Source: Bacteroidales bacterium (lineage in GTDB: Bacteria > Bacteroidota > Bacteroidia > Bacteroidales > P3). From it: a DNA stretch of 64,000 nucleotides. Under the pieces are notes generated by a model. The model did no database searches. It was not told the DNA's origin and worked only from the letters and a program-made list of their open reading frames with translations. A program made the position numbers and the translations under genes. Positions 43,367-52,021 of this stretch are shown piece by piece. The DNA lies in NCBI GenBank assembly GCA_024685285.1, contig JAIKVZ010000018.1, positions 25,998-89,997 on the forward strand, in the 5' to 3' direction. Numbering within the stretch: position 1 is the stretch's first letter; each line of letters starts with the position of its first letter.

Positions 43367-45801
43367 CCGATATAGAACATAAAATAGGATTCGACCGCAT
43401 ACGCGAAATGCTCGCAGCCGAGTGCAGCAACGCACTGGCACGCCAGATGGCCGCGCAGATGACCTTCGGCACCGACTACGACGCCTTGCAGCGGGAACTG
43501 GACTTGGCCGAAGAGATGCGTCAGGTGGTCATGTTCGAGGGTTCTTTCCCCACCCAGGACTTCACCGACATGAGCGGTGCAGTTGAGCGTCTGCGCCTGC
43601 CTGGCACCGCCATAGAGCTTACAGAGCTTTTCAATCTCAAGTGTTCGCTGCATACGGTCGACGAGTGCGTACGGTTTCTAATTCCCGACGAAGAAGAGGA
43701 GTCGGCCGGGAAATATCGGCACCTGAGCGACATGGCTTCCGAAGTGTATGTAGAGCCTGCCCTGTTGCGCTCGCTCGACAAACTGGTTGACGACCACGGC
43801 GAACTGTACGACACTGCCTCGGAAAAACTGCTTGAGATACGCCGCTCAATGGCTCGCAAGCGCGTCGAGGCCGAAGCACAGCTCAGCCGATCGCTGGCCC
43901 GTGCCAAACGCGAAGGCTGGGCACCCGAAAACGCCGAGGCCACAATCCGCAACGGCAGACCGGTGATACCAATGCTCGACACCCACCGCCGCAAGTTAAA
44001 AGGCATTATACACGACGAATCGGCCACACGCCAGACGGCTTTCGTAGAACCGGCCGAGGTTGTGGAACTTGGCAACGACCTGCGCCAACTCGAGTTCGAC
44101 GAGCGTCACGAGGTGCAGAAGATTCTCCTGGCGTTCAGCGACTACCTGAGGCCGCTGCTTGACGATCTGGCCCATGCCTACCACTTCCTGGCACGAATAG
44201 ACTTGCTGCGCGCCAAAGCTCGCCTGGCCCTCACGTTGGGTGCTTCGCGCCCCATCGTTGACAACGAGCCAAAAATTGGCTGGCTCGACGCGCGTCATCC
44301 GCTGCTTTTCTTGCAGAAAGGCGATGCCGTGGTGCCATTTAGCATGGAATTGAACAGCCGCACGGGTCGCATTCTCATAATATCGGGTCCCAACGCCGGT
44401 GGCAAATCGGTATGTCTCAAGGCCGTAGGCTTGATTCAATACATGCTGCAATGCGGATTATTAGTACCCTGCCGCGCCACATCAGAGTTCGGCCTGTTCG
44501 ATGACATATATATAGACATCGGCGACCAGCAGTCAATAGACAACGACCTCTCGACCTACACCTCGCACCTGCAAAACATGAAGCAGCTGCTTGCACAGGC
44601 TGGGGCCGGTACGCTGTTTCTGCTCGACGAACTTGGCGGCGGCACCGAACCCCGCTCGGGCTGCGCAATAGCCGAAGCGGTGCTTGAAGAACTTGACGAG
44701 CGACAAGCATTCGGCGTGGTGACAACACATTTCGCCGACCTCAAATTGTTGGCCGACAGCCATCCTAAAATAGTCAATGGCGCCATGCTTTTCGACACCG
44801 AGCAGATGTGCCCACTCTACCGTTTGGCGATTGGACATCCGGGCAGCTCATTCGCATTCGAGATTGCACGCAATATCGGTTTTCCTGACAAGGTGCTCAA
44901 CCGCGCCGCCGACAAAGTGGGTCACGAAATGCTTGATTTCGAGCACCAACTGCAACAAATTGAACTCGACAAACAGGAGATTGCCCGTCAAAAAGCCGAA
45001 CTCGAGGTGGCCGACAACTTCCTTGCCGAGGTAACAGCCAAGTACCAGCGGCTTAATGACAAACTCGAAAGTAAGAAAAACGAGATTATTGGCCGAGCAC
45101 GCCAGCAGGCACAGCAAATACTCACCGATGCCAACCGCACTGTGGAGCAGACCATTAGCGACATCAAAAGCCACAATGCCGAGCGCGAAGCCACATTGCA
45201 GGCTCGCGAGAAGATGAGGGCCGAGGCCGAACGCAACAGCACCGAATTGCACAAAATTGAACGCAAGCAATCGGAGACGTCTGTGCGTAAAATCAGTGAC
45301 AAACCGTCGGCTTTGGAAGATACTTTTGTCCCCGTCGAGGTTGGTACAATTGTACGCATAGACGGCCAAGACACATTTGGCGAGGTGGTGGAAATCAAGG
45401 GACGCAAAGCCGTGGTGGAGAGCAACTCGATACGCATGACCATTGCACTCGACCGCCTGCACGGAACACGCAAGCAAAAAATCCCCACCGAAAAAGTCTT
45501 TAACCAAAACGCCCGCTTCCAATCAGTTTTCAGCGACATAAACGAGAGGCGGCGCGACTTCAACCCCACCCTCGACCTTCGCGGGCAACGTGCCGATGAA
45601 GCAATAGATGCATTGACACATTTCATTGACGATGCCATATTGCTGAGCGAGAAAGAGGTACGCATACTGCACGGCAAAGGATTTGGCATACTCAAGCAGG
45701 TGATTTCTGAATACCTGAGAGCCAACCCAGAAGTGCGCGACTTTCGCTCAGAACGGCTCGAATTGGGCGGTGCCGGCATCACTGTGGTGACATTAAAATA
45801 A
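43363..45801 (+). CDS. mutS2: Endonuclease MutS2
   Basis: An 812-residue protein: N-terminal MutS core helices, ABC-type ATPase with Walker A GPNAGGKSVCLK and Walker B LLDELGGGTEP, a long coiled coil (about residues 520-640), a KOW-like segment with GTIVRIDGQDTFGEV, and a C-terminal Smr nuclease domain LDLRGQRADEAID and RILHGKGFGILK. MutS2 suppresses recombination and rescues collided ribosomes in other bacteria; it lacks the mismatch-recognition domain of MutS1. It overlaps the amidase gene by 4 bases and precedes an orphan gene by 17. Confidence 0.95.
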   Translation: MTDIEHKIGFDRIREMLAAECSNALARQMAAQMTFGTDYDALQRELDLAEEMRQVVMFEGSFPTQDFTDMSGAVERLRLPGTAIELTELFNLKCSLHTVDECVRFLIPDEEEESAGKYRHLSDMASEVYVEPALLRSLDKLVDDHGELYDTASEKLLEIRRSMARKRVEAEAQLSRSLARAKREGWAPENAEATIRNGRPVIPMLDTHRRKLKGIIHDESATRQTAFVEPAEVVELGNDLRQLEFDERHEVQKILLAFSDYLRPLLDDLAHAYHFLARIDLLRAKARLALTLGASRPIVDNEPKIGWLDARHPLLFLQKGDAVVPFSMELNSRTGRILIISGPNAGGKSVCLKAVGLIQYMLQCGLLVPCRATSEFGLFDDIYIDIGDQQSIDNDLSTYTSHLQNMKQLLAQAGAGTLFLLDELGGGTEPRSGCAIAEAVLEELDERQAFGVVTTHFADLKLLADSHPKIVNGAMLFDTEQMCPLYRLAIGHPGSSFAFEIARNIGFPDKVLNRAADKVGHEMLDFEHQLQQIELDKQEIARQKAELEVADNFLAEVTAKYQRLNDKLESKKNEIIGRARQQAQQILTDANRTVEQTISDIKSHNAEREATLQAREKMRAEAERNSTELHKIERKQSETSVRKISDKPSALEDTFVPVEVGTIVRIDGQDTFGEVVEIKGRKAVVESNSIRMTIALDRLHGTRKQKIPTEKVFNQNARFQSVFSDINERRRDFNPTLDLRGQRADEAIDALTHFIDDAILLSEKEVRILHGKGFGILKQVISEYLRANPEVRDFRSERLELGGAGITVVTLK

Positions 45802-45818
45802 CGATCAAAAACAGAACC

Positions 45819-46232
45819 ATGCAATTCAGACTGACATTCGAAGAGATACAGCAACTCATTCAACGCCGCGCAGGACGCTCGGTACCAATCATTTATGGTG
45901 GGCCTCATACGGTTCGTGTTGCCTACGACGTGAATGTGCTTTTCAAACAAGCCAGCGTTGGAATCGACATAACAGTGGACAGAATCAACGGTTCCGACAT
46001 ATTTCTCTCCTACTCCGGTGGCGCCGCTATCGAGTTTATGCTGCGATCAGCCCTCGGACACATCAAGAATCAACCCGGAGCCAACATTATCGAGATGCTT
46101 GACGGCAACCGCCTGCTTTTGAGCCTCGGCAAGAACCCTCAGGTCGCACAAGTATTCAACGCCGTCGAAATAAACGATATACACTTCGACGAGCAGTACG
46201 CGATGATTGACTTCACTCCAAAAAATCTATGA
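45819..46232 (+). CDS. Conserved-looking protein of unknown function
   Basis: A 137-residue soluble protein, MQFRLTFEEIQQLIQRRAGR at the start, mixed alpha/beta, no signal peptide, no recognised motif. It holds VDRINGSDIFLSYSGG and NRLLLSLGKNPQ segments suggestive of a compact beta domain. It sits tightly between mutS2 (17-base gap) and rlmH (4-base overlap), so it is very likely a real, expressed gene; a role near ribosome maintenance is only guilt by association. Confidence 0.65.
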   Translation: MQFRLTFEEIQQLIQRRAGRSVPIIYGGPHTVRVAYDVNVLFKQASVGIDITVDRINGSDIFLSYSGGAAIEFMLRSALGHIKNQPGANIIEMLDGNRLLLSLGKNPQVAQVFNAVEINDIHFDEQYAMIDFTPKNL

Positions 46233-46696
46233 ACATACGCCTCATAGTTGTCTCCAAAACCGACGTGCCGTATCTTCAGCAAGGCATAGAAGAGTACGTG
46301 GCGCGGCTCAAGCACTACACTGCTTTCACAATCGACGTGGTACCAGCAGTGAAAGGCCAGCTGCCGCCCGACGAGGTACGCCGCCGTGAGGGGGAACAGA
46401 TTTTGAAGCGATTGAACGGTACCGAGCGCGTGGTACTGCTCGACGAGCACGGCCAACAAACCACCTCGGTCGGTTTTGCCGAGCAGCTGCAACGCTATAT
46501 GAACGCCGGCACACGCGAACTGGTTTTTGTTATCGGCGGCGCATTTGGCTTTGCGCCCGAGGTTTATGCCGCCGCACAAGCCAAGATGGCGCTCTCGGTC
46601 ATGACATTCAACCACCAGATGGTACGCCTTATATTTGTGGAGCAACTGTATCGCGCCTTCACCATCCTGCGCAACGAAAAATACCACAACACATAA
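46229..46696 (+). CDS. rlmH: 23S rRNA (pseudouridine1915-N3)-methyltransferase
   Basis: A 155-residue SPOUT methyltransferase that modifies helix 69 of 23S rRNA. FVIGGAFGFAPEVY is the SAM-binding trefoil-knot glycine block, LSVMTFNHQMVRLIFVEQLYRA the dimer/knot helix, and the C-terminal RNEKYHNT matches the conserved NxxYH end. It starts with the 4-base ATGA overlap to the orphan gene and is followed 11 bases later by an ABC-F gene. Confidence 0.95.
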   Translation: MNIRLIVVSKTDVPYLQQGIEEYVARLKHYTAFTIDVVPAVKGQLPPDEVRRREGEQILKRLNGTERVVLLDEHGQQTTSVGFAEQLQRYMNAGTRELVFVIGGAFGFAPEVYAAAQAKMALSVMTFNHQMVRLIFVEQLYRAFTILRNEKYHNT

Positions 46697-46707
46697 ACAC
46701 CACCGCC

Positions 46708-48507
46708 ATGGCCGACGCACTGCTCACCGTTGAAAACCTGACCAAATCGTTTGGCGACAAACTGCTGTTCGAGGACATCTCTTTCGGCATCAACGCAGGC
46801 CAAAAGACTGCCCTCATAGCGCGCAACGGTTACGGCAAGTCGACCCTTCTTAACATCTTGATGGGGCGCACGCTGCAGGACGCTGGCAAGGTAACGTTCC
46901 GCGGCGATGTTAAGATGGCCTACCTGCCGCAGAACCCCGAATTCCACGCCTCTCAGACCGTGCGCAGCTTTGTCTATGCGGCACAGAAACCGGAGACCGA
47001 AGACGAGTGGACATTTGAGCAACGCATTGAGGAGATTTTGAGCCGGATGAAGGTCGATGGGCTACTGGAACGCCCTATGGACTCTCTGAGCGGCGGCGAG
47101 CAGAAAAAGGTGGCGCTAACACGCATACTGCTCGACGACTCGAACTTGCTGATACTCGACGAACCCACCAACCACCTCGACATTGAAATGATTGAGTGGC
47201 TGGAGGAGTTCTTGTCGCGGCAGCGGCTGGCAATCTTGATGGTGACTCACGACCGCTACTTCCTCGACCACGTCTGCTCTGAAATCATCGAAATCGACAA
47301 CGCCAAACTCTATCGCTACCGCGGCAACTACGAGTACTACATAGAGAAGAAAGCCGAGCGCGAATACAACGAGCGCGCCGAGGTCGACAAGGCCCGCAGC
47401 CTCTACCGCACAGAGCTGGAGTGGATGCGCCGTATGCCGCAGGCACGCGGCACCAAGGCCCAGGCCAGAATCGACGCTTTCTACGAGTTGGAGGCCAAGG
47501 CCCACACCCGGTTCGACGAAAGCCGCCCACAACTGACCGTCAAGACAGAGCGTATTGGCGGCAAAATACTGGAACTCTACAACATAGTGCACACGCACCC
47601 GGGTTCGACGACGCAGACGATAAGCGATTTCAGCTACGTCTTCAAGCGTGGTGAGAAGATCGGCATTGTGGGACCCAACGGCGTTGGCAAGAGCACCCTG
47701 CTGCGTATCATGACCGAGCAACTGCGCCCCACAAGCGGCCGCGTGGTGGTGGGCCAAACGATACAATTCGGCTATTACGCACAGGAAGGTATGCAGGCAC
47801 CGGCCGACCGCCGCGTTATCGACCTTGTGCGCGACGTGGCCGAGGAAATCGAGCTCGACGGCGGACGCTCGATGTCTGCTCACCAGTTTCTTACCTATTT
47901 TGGATTCGACGGCACCACGCAGTACAACTATTTCGGCAACCTGAGCGGCGGCGAGCGGCGCAGGCTCTACCTGCTGATGGTGCTCATGGCCAACCCCAAC
48001 TTCCTGATTCTGGACGAGCCCACCAACGACCTGGACATTTACACTCTCGAGATCCTCGAGCAATTCCTCCAGACCTACAAAGGCTGTCTGGTGATAGTGA
48101 GCCACGACCGCTCGTTTATGGACCATATTGTGGACCACCTTTTTGTCTTCGAAGGCGGCGGCCGCATACGCGACTACCACTCCAACTACAGCGACTACCG
48201 CGCGCTGATGGACTCCACCAAGCGCGAAGCCACATTGCAGACTCGCAGCGAGAAACCGCGCTACGAGCGCAGCAAAAGCGCCAAGCCCAAGGCCACCTAC
48301 AAGCAGCAGAAAGAATACGAAGCCCTGACGACAGAGATTGAAGCCCTCAACGCCGAGAAAGCGACACTTGAACGCCAACTCTCGTGGGGCGAATTGACTG
48401 AACACACCGCAATAACCAATGCCTCGAGCCGCATTGGCGAGATTATGCAGCTGCTCGACGACAAGGAGATGCGCTGGTTGGAGCTGGACGAAATTGTGAA
48501 CAACTAA
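46708..48507 (+). CDS. ABC-F family ATPase (Uup-like)
   Basis: A 599-residue protein with two ABC domains and no membrane segments. The first Walker A is ARNGYGKST (the first glycine of GxxGxGKS replaced by Ala), with SGGEQKKVAL and LLILDEPTNHLD; the second is GPNGVGKST with SGGERRRLYL and LILDEPTNDLD. A basic/acidic linker (residues about 210-270) matches the P-site tRNA interaction motif, and a C-terminal coiled coil of about 70 residues fits Uup. These proteins act on stalled ribosomes. Last gene of the ribF operon. Confidence 0.9.
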   Translation: MADALLTVENLTKSFGDKLLFEDISFGINAGQKTALIARNGYGKSTLLNILMGRTLQDAGKVTFRGDVKMAYLPQNPEFHASQTVRSFVYAAQKPETEDEWTFEQRIEEILSRMKVDGLLERPMDSLSGGEQKKVALTRILLDDSNLLILDEPTNHLDIEMIEWLEEFLSRQRLAILMVTHDRYFLDHVCSEIIEIDNAKLYRYRGNYEYYIEKKAEREYNERAEVDKARSLYRTELEWMRRMPQARGTKAQARIDAFYELEAKAHTRFDESRPQLTVKTERIGGKILELYNIVHTHPGSTTQTISDFSYVFKRGEKIGIVGPNGVGKSTLLRIMTEQLRPTSGRVVVGQTIQFGYYAQEGMQAPADRRVIDLVRDVAEEIELDGGRSMSAHQFLTYFGFDGTTQYNYFGNLSGGERRRLYLLMVLMANPNFLILDEPTNDLDIYTLEILEQFLQTYKGCLVIVSHDRSFMDHIVDHLFVFEGGGRIRDYHSNYSDYRALMDSTKREATLQTRSEKPRYERSKSAKPKATYKQQKEYEALTTEIEALNAEKATLERQLSWGELTEHTAITNASSRIGEIMQLLDDKEMRWLELDEIVNN

Positions 48508-48549
48508 TTGTTTTTCTGCCGCTTAACAGGGCTATGCTATATGGCTACA

Positions 48550-48683
48550 TCGGGGTTTGTTCGGAGGCCGGGCCTGCACCTCCGAAGCCTACCCGACCTC
48601 AACCCGACCTTAACCCGAACCTAACCTATCTAACATAAAGAAAATCAGCCAGTTATATTCAACAATACAACTGGCTGATTTTT
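48550..48683 (+). repeat. Compound intergenic repeat, copy 6
   Basis: TTCGGAGG pairs with CCTCCGAA (48579-48586), the clearest 5' inverted repeat. The tandem core at 48589-48631 has ACCCGACCTCA, ACCCGACCTTA and ACCCGAACCTA, then ACCTATCTA. The 3' hairpin pairs AAAATCAGCCAGTT (48641-48654) with AACTGGCTGATTTT (48669-48682). Between convergent genes. Confidence 0.88.
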
Positions 48684-48707
48684 AGCGAATTATGATTTTC
48701 CCTACAT

Positions 48708-49550
48708 TTATTTGTAGTAGACTATCGAGCGCGTCTCGTAGCAGTGGACCACCTTGCCGTTGGTCGTTATGGTGACATGGCGCGACAGCCAGTTGCCGTA
48801 TTTGTCAACATTGCCGGTGTAGGTGTAGTTGTAGGTAACTTTCGTGGCCGGATCCCAAGTTGTTATGGCCTTGTAGGTCATGTTGCCTTTGTCGTCGTAG
48901 GTGTATATTGTTGCACTCACCGGACCGTTGACGCTGTTCTCCTGCACGCGCAGCAGCCGGCCGTCGTTGTCGTAGCCAAACGACTTGGAGCGCATTGACA
49001 TATCTTTGGCGTAGTGGTACTGCATATCGAGCTTGCCGGCGCGGTTATACTCGTAGACGAATGTGTCGGTGGCCGATGTGAGCCTGGCGGGATAGCCTTT
49101 GACGTTGCACTGCACGTTGGCGACTATCGAGTCGATGTAGTTATCTTCGGCCGGGAAGAAGGTTATCATCCTGTCTAAGCGGCCGGCCTCGGTGTATTCC
49201 AGTCTGTAAGTGAGGTCGCGGTAGGCCACGGCACCGTTTTCGGCGGCGTAGGGCAACATGGCCTCGCACGAGGTGAGCCTGTTGCCGGCAAAATAGTAGT
49301 GCTCTACGGTGTCGCCCACATTGGCAAGGTCAATCTTCGAATAGGTCACCATCATGCCGCCAAAGGTGTAGGTGGCCGACGACGAGCGAGCCCAGCACGA
49401 ATCGTCGTCAACAGAGTGAATTGTATTCATAACCTGATACACAGGGCCTTTAAGGCCGACATCGGTGCGGGTCGAGGGCCGCAGCAAATCGTATTGCGCC
49501 CAAGTGAGCATTGGAGCCAAAGCGGCAAAGAGGATGACAATTTTCTTCAT
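48708..49550 (-). CDS. Secreted protein with YD-like repeats
   Basis: A 280-residue protein with signal peptide MKKIVILFAALAPMLTWAQ. The mature part has degenerate YD/RHS-like strands such as YRLEYTEAGRLDRM, YEYNRAGKLDMQY, FGYDNDGRLLRVQE and YTYDDKGNMTYK, forming a beta-sheet carpet, but there is no toxin tip or core motif and the length is far below real Rhs proteins. No sorting domain. Probably periplasmic or outer-membrane associated; function unknown. It has its own -7 box (49574-49581) and faces repeat copy 6. Confidence 0.75.
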   Translation of the reverse strand: MKKIVILFAALAPMLTWAQYDLLRPSTRTDVGLKGPVYQVMNTIHSVDDDSCWARSSSATYTFGGMMVTYSKIDLANVGDTVEHYYFAGNRLTSCEAMLPYAAENGAVAYRDLTYRLEYTEAGRLDRMITFFPAEDNYIDSIVANVQCNVKGYPARLTSATDTFVYEYNRAGKLDMQYHYAKDMSMRSKSFGYDNDGRLLRVQENSVNGPVSATIYTYDDKGNMTYKAITTWDPATKVTYNYTYTGNVDKYGNWLSRHVTITTNGKVVHCYETRSIVYYK

Positions 49551-49573
49551 ATTCTATAGAATTTTTCAGACTG

Positions 49574-49581
49574 CAAAGATA
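49574..49581 (-). promoter_or_regulatory. -7 box of the YD-repeat gene
   Basis: The minus strand reads TATCTTTG at 49574-49581, 24 bases upstream of the ATG at 49550. Confidence 0.6.
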
Positions 49582-49630
49582 CTAAAAAATTTTGATATAC
49601 ATACAGACTAATTAAAAAATGCAACAAAAA

Positions 49631-49700
49631 ACGTTGAAAGGCAGTTCGTGTGCGTCGCACCTGCCGATGTCCCAACGGCCGTCAAAGGCCTTGCAGTGCA
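49631..49700. repeat. Candidate Bacteroidales intergenic repeat with nested hairpin
   Basis: GGCAG (49640-49644) pairs with CTGCC (49661-49665), enclosing the palindrome GTGCG-T-CGCAC (49650-49660). The segment is distinctly more GC-rich than its surroundings. Its minus-strand translation reads like peptides I associate with short hypothetical proteins in many Bacteroidales genomes; that recollection is unverified. Confidence 0.4.
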
Positions 49701-49709
49701 AAAATATTT

Positions 49710-49741
49710 TTTGGTCAGTTCGGAAAAAGATTGTATCTTTG
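49710..49741 (+). promoter_or_regulatory. Promoter of the T9SS stub gene
   Basis: TTTG (49710-49713), 20-base spacer, TATCTTTG (49734-49741), 36 bases upstream of the ATG. Confidence 0.7.
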
Positions 49742-49777
49742 CAGTGGTTTTTATATAGCAACTGACAAAGACAATCT

Positions 49778-50314
49778 ATGACAATATATGTTCCTTGCAA
49801 CAAAGAAGGCACCTATCGTTATGAATGGAGTTTGACGTGGCATCAGTCGAACAGCAGCACATACAAAGAAGAGCCGTGGCTGGTGCTGGTATCCTCTGCC
49901 GACAAACATAAGGGTACGGCCCGAATGATAACAAGGCACACTTGCTCGAACCCACATGCCCAAATTGGAGCCACAGCTAACGAAGGATACTGCTTTGTGC
50001 GCTGGAGCGATGGCGACACTAACGTTATGCGCACTGTAACCGTCACGTCCGACACCACACTAATAGCATACTTTGAAGCCGATGGCAGCCATGAGGGCAT
50101 TGACTATGTTGAGGATTACGATGGCTCTGTGAGCGTTGAAGGCGGACGTATTGTTGTGCGCGGTGCCAATGGTATGGACGTGCTGGTGTTTGACGTAATG
50201 GGGCGTTGCGTAGCACGGGTGGGCACAGACAGCCAAACAGAGCCATTGCCCAACGGCATTTACCTTGTCAAGATAAGCAACCACCCGGCCCGCAAGGTCG
50301 CGGTGGTGAGGTAG
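49778..50314 (+). pseudogene. T9SS cargo stub lacking a signal peptide
   Basis: A 178-residue frame with a good promoter but no signal peptide: it starts MTIYVPCNKEGTYRYEW. It then has an InlB-type repeat (NEGYCFVRWSDGDT...LIAYFEA) and a type A sorting domain ending NHPARKVAVVR, the same pair of domains as in the transglutaminase-like protein at 21436-23169 (NLPARKIVVVR). A type IX cargo without a Sec signal cannot be exported, so this is probably the remnant of a larger gene after an internal deletion that joined the promoter region to the C-terminal part. A short cytosolic product is the alternative. Confidence 0.6.
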
Positions 50315-50322
50315 GTTTGGGG

Positions 50323-50361
50323 GTATTCGGAATATTCTGAGTATTCTGAAAATTCTGATTT
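50323..50361 (-). repeat. 9-base minisatellite, intergenic copy
   Basis: Read on the minus strand, units such as TCAGAATTT, TCAGAATAC, TCAGAATAT and TCCGAATAC follow each other and would encode SEFSEYSEYSEY. The same unit and peptide pattern are inserted in pyrC at 25558-25599. Lies 8 bases after the T9SS stub gene. Confidence 0.6.
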
Positions 50362-50409
50362 AGATTTGGCCTCATTGGTTTGATGCAGGGATTGCGCACT
50401 GCACTGTTT

Positions 50410-50588
50410 TCGTCGCTATCGGGGACTGGTGTGCCCCGCGAGCTTGATGAGCGAACTCGGTGTGCCATCCTGTGGCAGACCTCTAACCCGACTTCTGACC
50501 CGTTTTCTTCCTGTAGTGCGCGGGTGATCCGGCTGATTGCCGGGCGACTAATCCTCCCGCTTTCACGGGAAAGACTGCTGCAAAGTTA
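50410..50588 (-). ncRNA. Candidate structured RNA or repeat in the gap before the porin gene
   Basis: This 387-base gap (50315-50701) has no convincing gene. A minus-strand -7 box TAACTTTG (50581-50588) would drive a transcript whose first hairpins are CCCG-CGGG (50556-50569), CCGGC-GCCGG (50529-50543) and GGGG-CCCC (50421-50437). The region is GC-rich. The same strand holds an open 70-codon frame with a basic peptide, which may be a shadow. It could be a small RNA or a dispersed repeat. Confidence 0.35.
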
Positions 50589-50701
50589 CGAAATTTTTCC
50601 GGACCGGCCAAGCGACTGCAACGAAAAAGTCGGAAACTACAACGATATTTTTTGCAAAAGCCCCGAAACTGAAGAATAGTTGCAGTTCGTTGCACAAACT
50701 G

Positions 50702-52021
50702 TTAAAAAGTGTATTTCGCCATGGCGCAGAGGCGGTGGTTGACGACCTGGTGCAGGTTGGCATCGTTGGCTATGCTGCCGTTGGCCGCAAGGTTGCCGAA
50801 TGTGGCGGCGGTGATTTCGTATTCAAGTCCCAGCCCAATATTTTTGCCATTGTAGCACACTGAAGGCACCACGCGCCACGCGCTGCTGAGGTGGGTGAAA
50901 AGGTCGCCGCCTTTCATATATATAAGGTAATGTCCGCCGCCGAAGTCGTGCAAATTGCGTGCCGCGCCGAGATTCTTCATATAGCCGAGGAAGAGGTTGA
51001 CGCGGACGCGCTTGCCATAGGCCACATTGAGGTAGCTGATTGTGGCCCGCATGGGGTCGTAGAGCCATGAGCCATCGTTGTCGATGCCGGTTACGGCGTA
51101 GCCCACCATTTGGTTCAGATGGCTAGTGTTCTGCGCCAGCATGGTGCGAAAACGTATGGCCCACAGGCCTTCGGTATATTGTGCATAGAGGGTCGGCGTC
51201 ATCGAGACCACCGTCTCGTTCACCTTGCTCGTAACGCCGTTGCGGACGGCATGTGTGCGCGGCCGTAGCAGCTGCTCGTCGACTCCCAACTGCACATAGA
51301 ACGCTCGACTCCTGAAGTTGATACCCATGAAGAGTTCCGGCAAGAGGGCGTTGTTGGCATAGGCAAGTGAAGCCACGCTGGCGGAGTCGGCGGCGCTGCG
51401 CGGACCGTTGCTCATATACTGCAGTTGCCATAGCAACGCAGCTGTATAGCCCACGTTGCCGAGGTATGAAGTTATACGTAGTTGGGGCGTGCGGCTGTGC
51501 GGACGGAACGGGGCTCCGGCGGCCATACCAAGCACCTCGGGCATTATGTCGCCGCTCAAAGGATGCCACGCCTGACCGGCCAGGAGTTCGTTGTAGAGGC
51601 CGTCGGCGTCGTAGGTCAGCTTCATGTAGGCCAGTCGCAGTCTCAGCACAGTGTTGTTGGTGCCGAAGCCGCCGAAGTCGCCCTCGATTTTGCCGCTACT
51701 TTTCATGCCCAACAAAAGAGGGCCGTTGATTTCGAGGCCGATGCGCGAGGTGAGGGCCTGAAACTGGGCGTGCGGCACGGCGTTAAGGTCGGTGGTGCCG
51801 TCCTCGTTCCACAACACATCGTAGGGTAGCATATTATATTCGCCGCCAACAACGGTATATGTCTGGCGCGAATCGTAGTTGAAATAATTGCGTATGAAGC
51901 CGTAGACCCTGATAGGCTTCACCTTTGCAGTATCGCCCGTTGGAATCGCCATCGACCCCTGTGCTTTGACAGAAGACAGTGACAGGAATACTGCCGCTGC
52001 CATGACAACCAGTTTCTTCAT
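50702..52021 (-). CDS. Outer-membrane porin-like protein
   Basis: A 439-residue beta-barrel protein with signal peptide MKKLVVMAAAVFLSLSSVKAQ. The rest alternates amphipathic strands (IRVYGFIRNYFNYDSRQTY, GLEINGPLL, VNLFLGYMKNLG) and ends in a terminal aromatic, AMAKYTF, typical for outer-membrane proteins. Resembles uncharacterised Bacteroidota porins; the substrate is unknown. The start at 52021 overlaps the stop of the transporter gene by 4 bases, so it is probably the outer-membrane partner of that inner-membrane transporter. An open frame continuing further upstream is a shadow. Confidence 0.75.
   Translation of the reverse strand: MKKLVVMAAAVFLSLSSVKAQGSMAIPTGDTAKVKPIRVYGFIRNYFNYDSRQTYTVVGGEYNMLPYDVLWNEDGTTDLNAVPHAQFQALTSRIGLEINGPLLLGMKSSGKIEGDFGGFGTNNTVLRLRLAYMKLTYDADGLYNELLAGQAWHPLSGDIMPEVLGMAAGAPFRPHSRTPQLRITSYLGNVGYTAALLWQLQYMSNGPRSAADSASVASLAYANNALLPELFMGINFRSRAFYVQLGVDEQLLRPRTHAVRNGVTSKVNETVVSMTPTLYAQYTEGLWAIRFRTMLAQNTSHLNQMVGYAVTGIDNDGSWLYDPMRATISYLNVAYGKRVRVNLFLGYMKNLGAARNLHDFGGGHYLIYMKGGDLFTHLSSAWRVVPSVCYNGKNIGLGLEYEITAATFGNLAANGSIANDANLHQVVNHRLCAMAKYTF

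Noticed and set aside
47116..48405. Long open frame antisense to the ABC-F gene
   Set aside because: Shadow of a GC-rich gene with clear ABC motifs on the plus strand.
48708..49550. Rhs/polymorphic toxin gene
   Set aside because: Only weak YD-like strands in a 280-residue secreted protein; no core cleavage motif, toxin tip or immunity gene.
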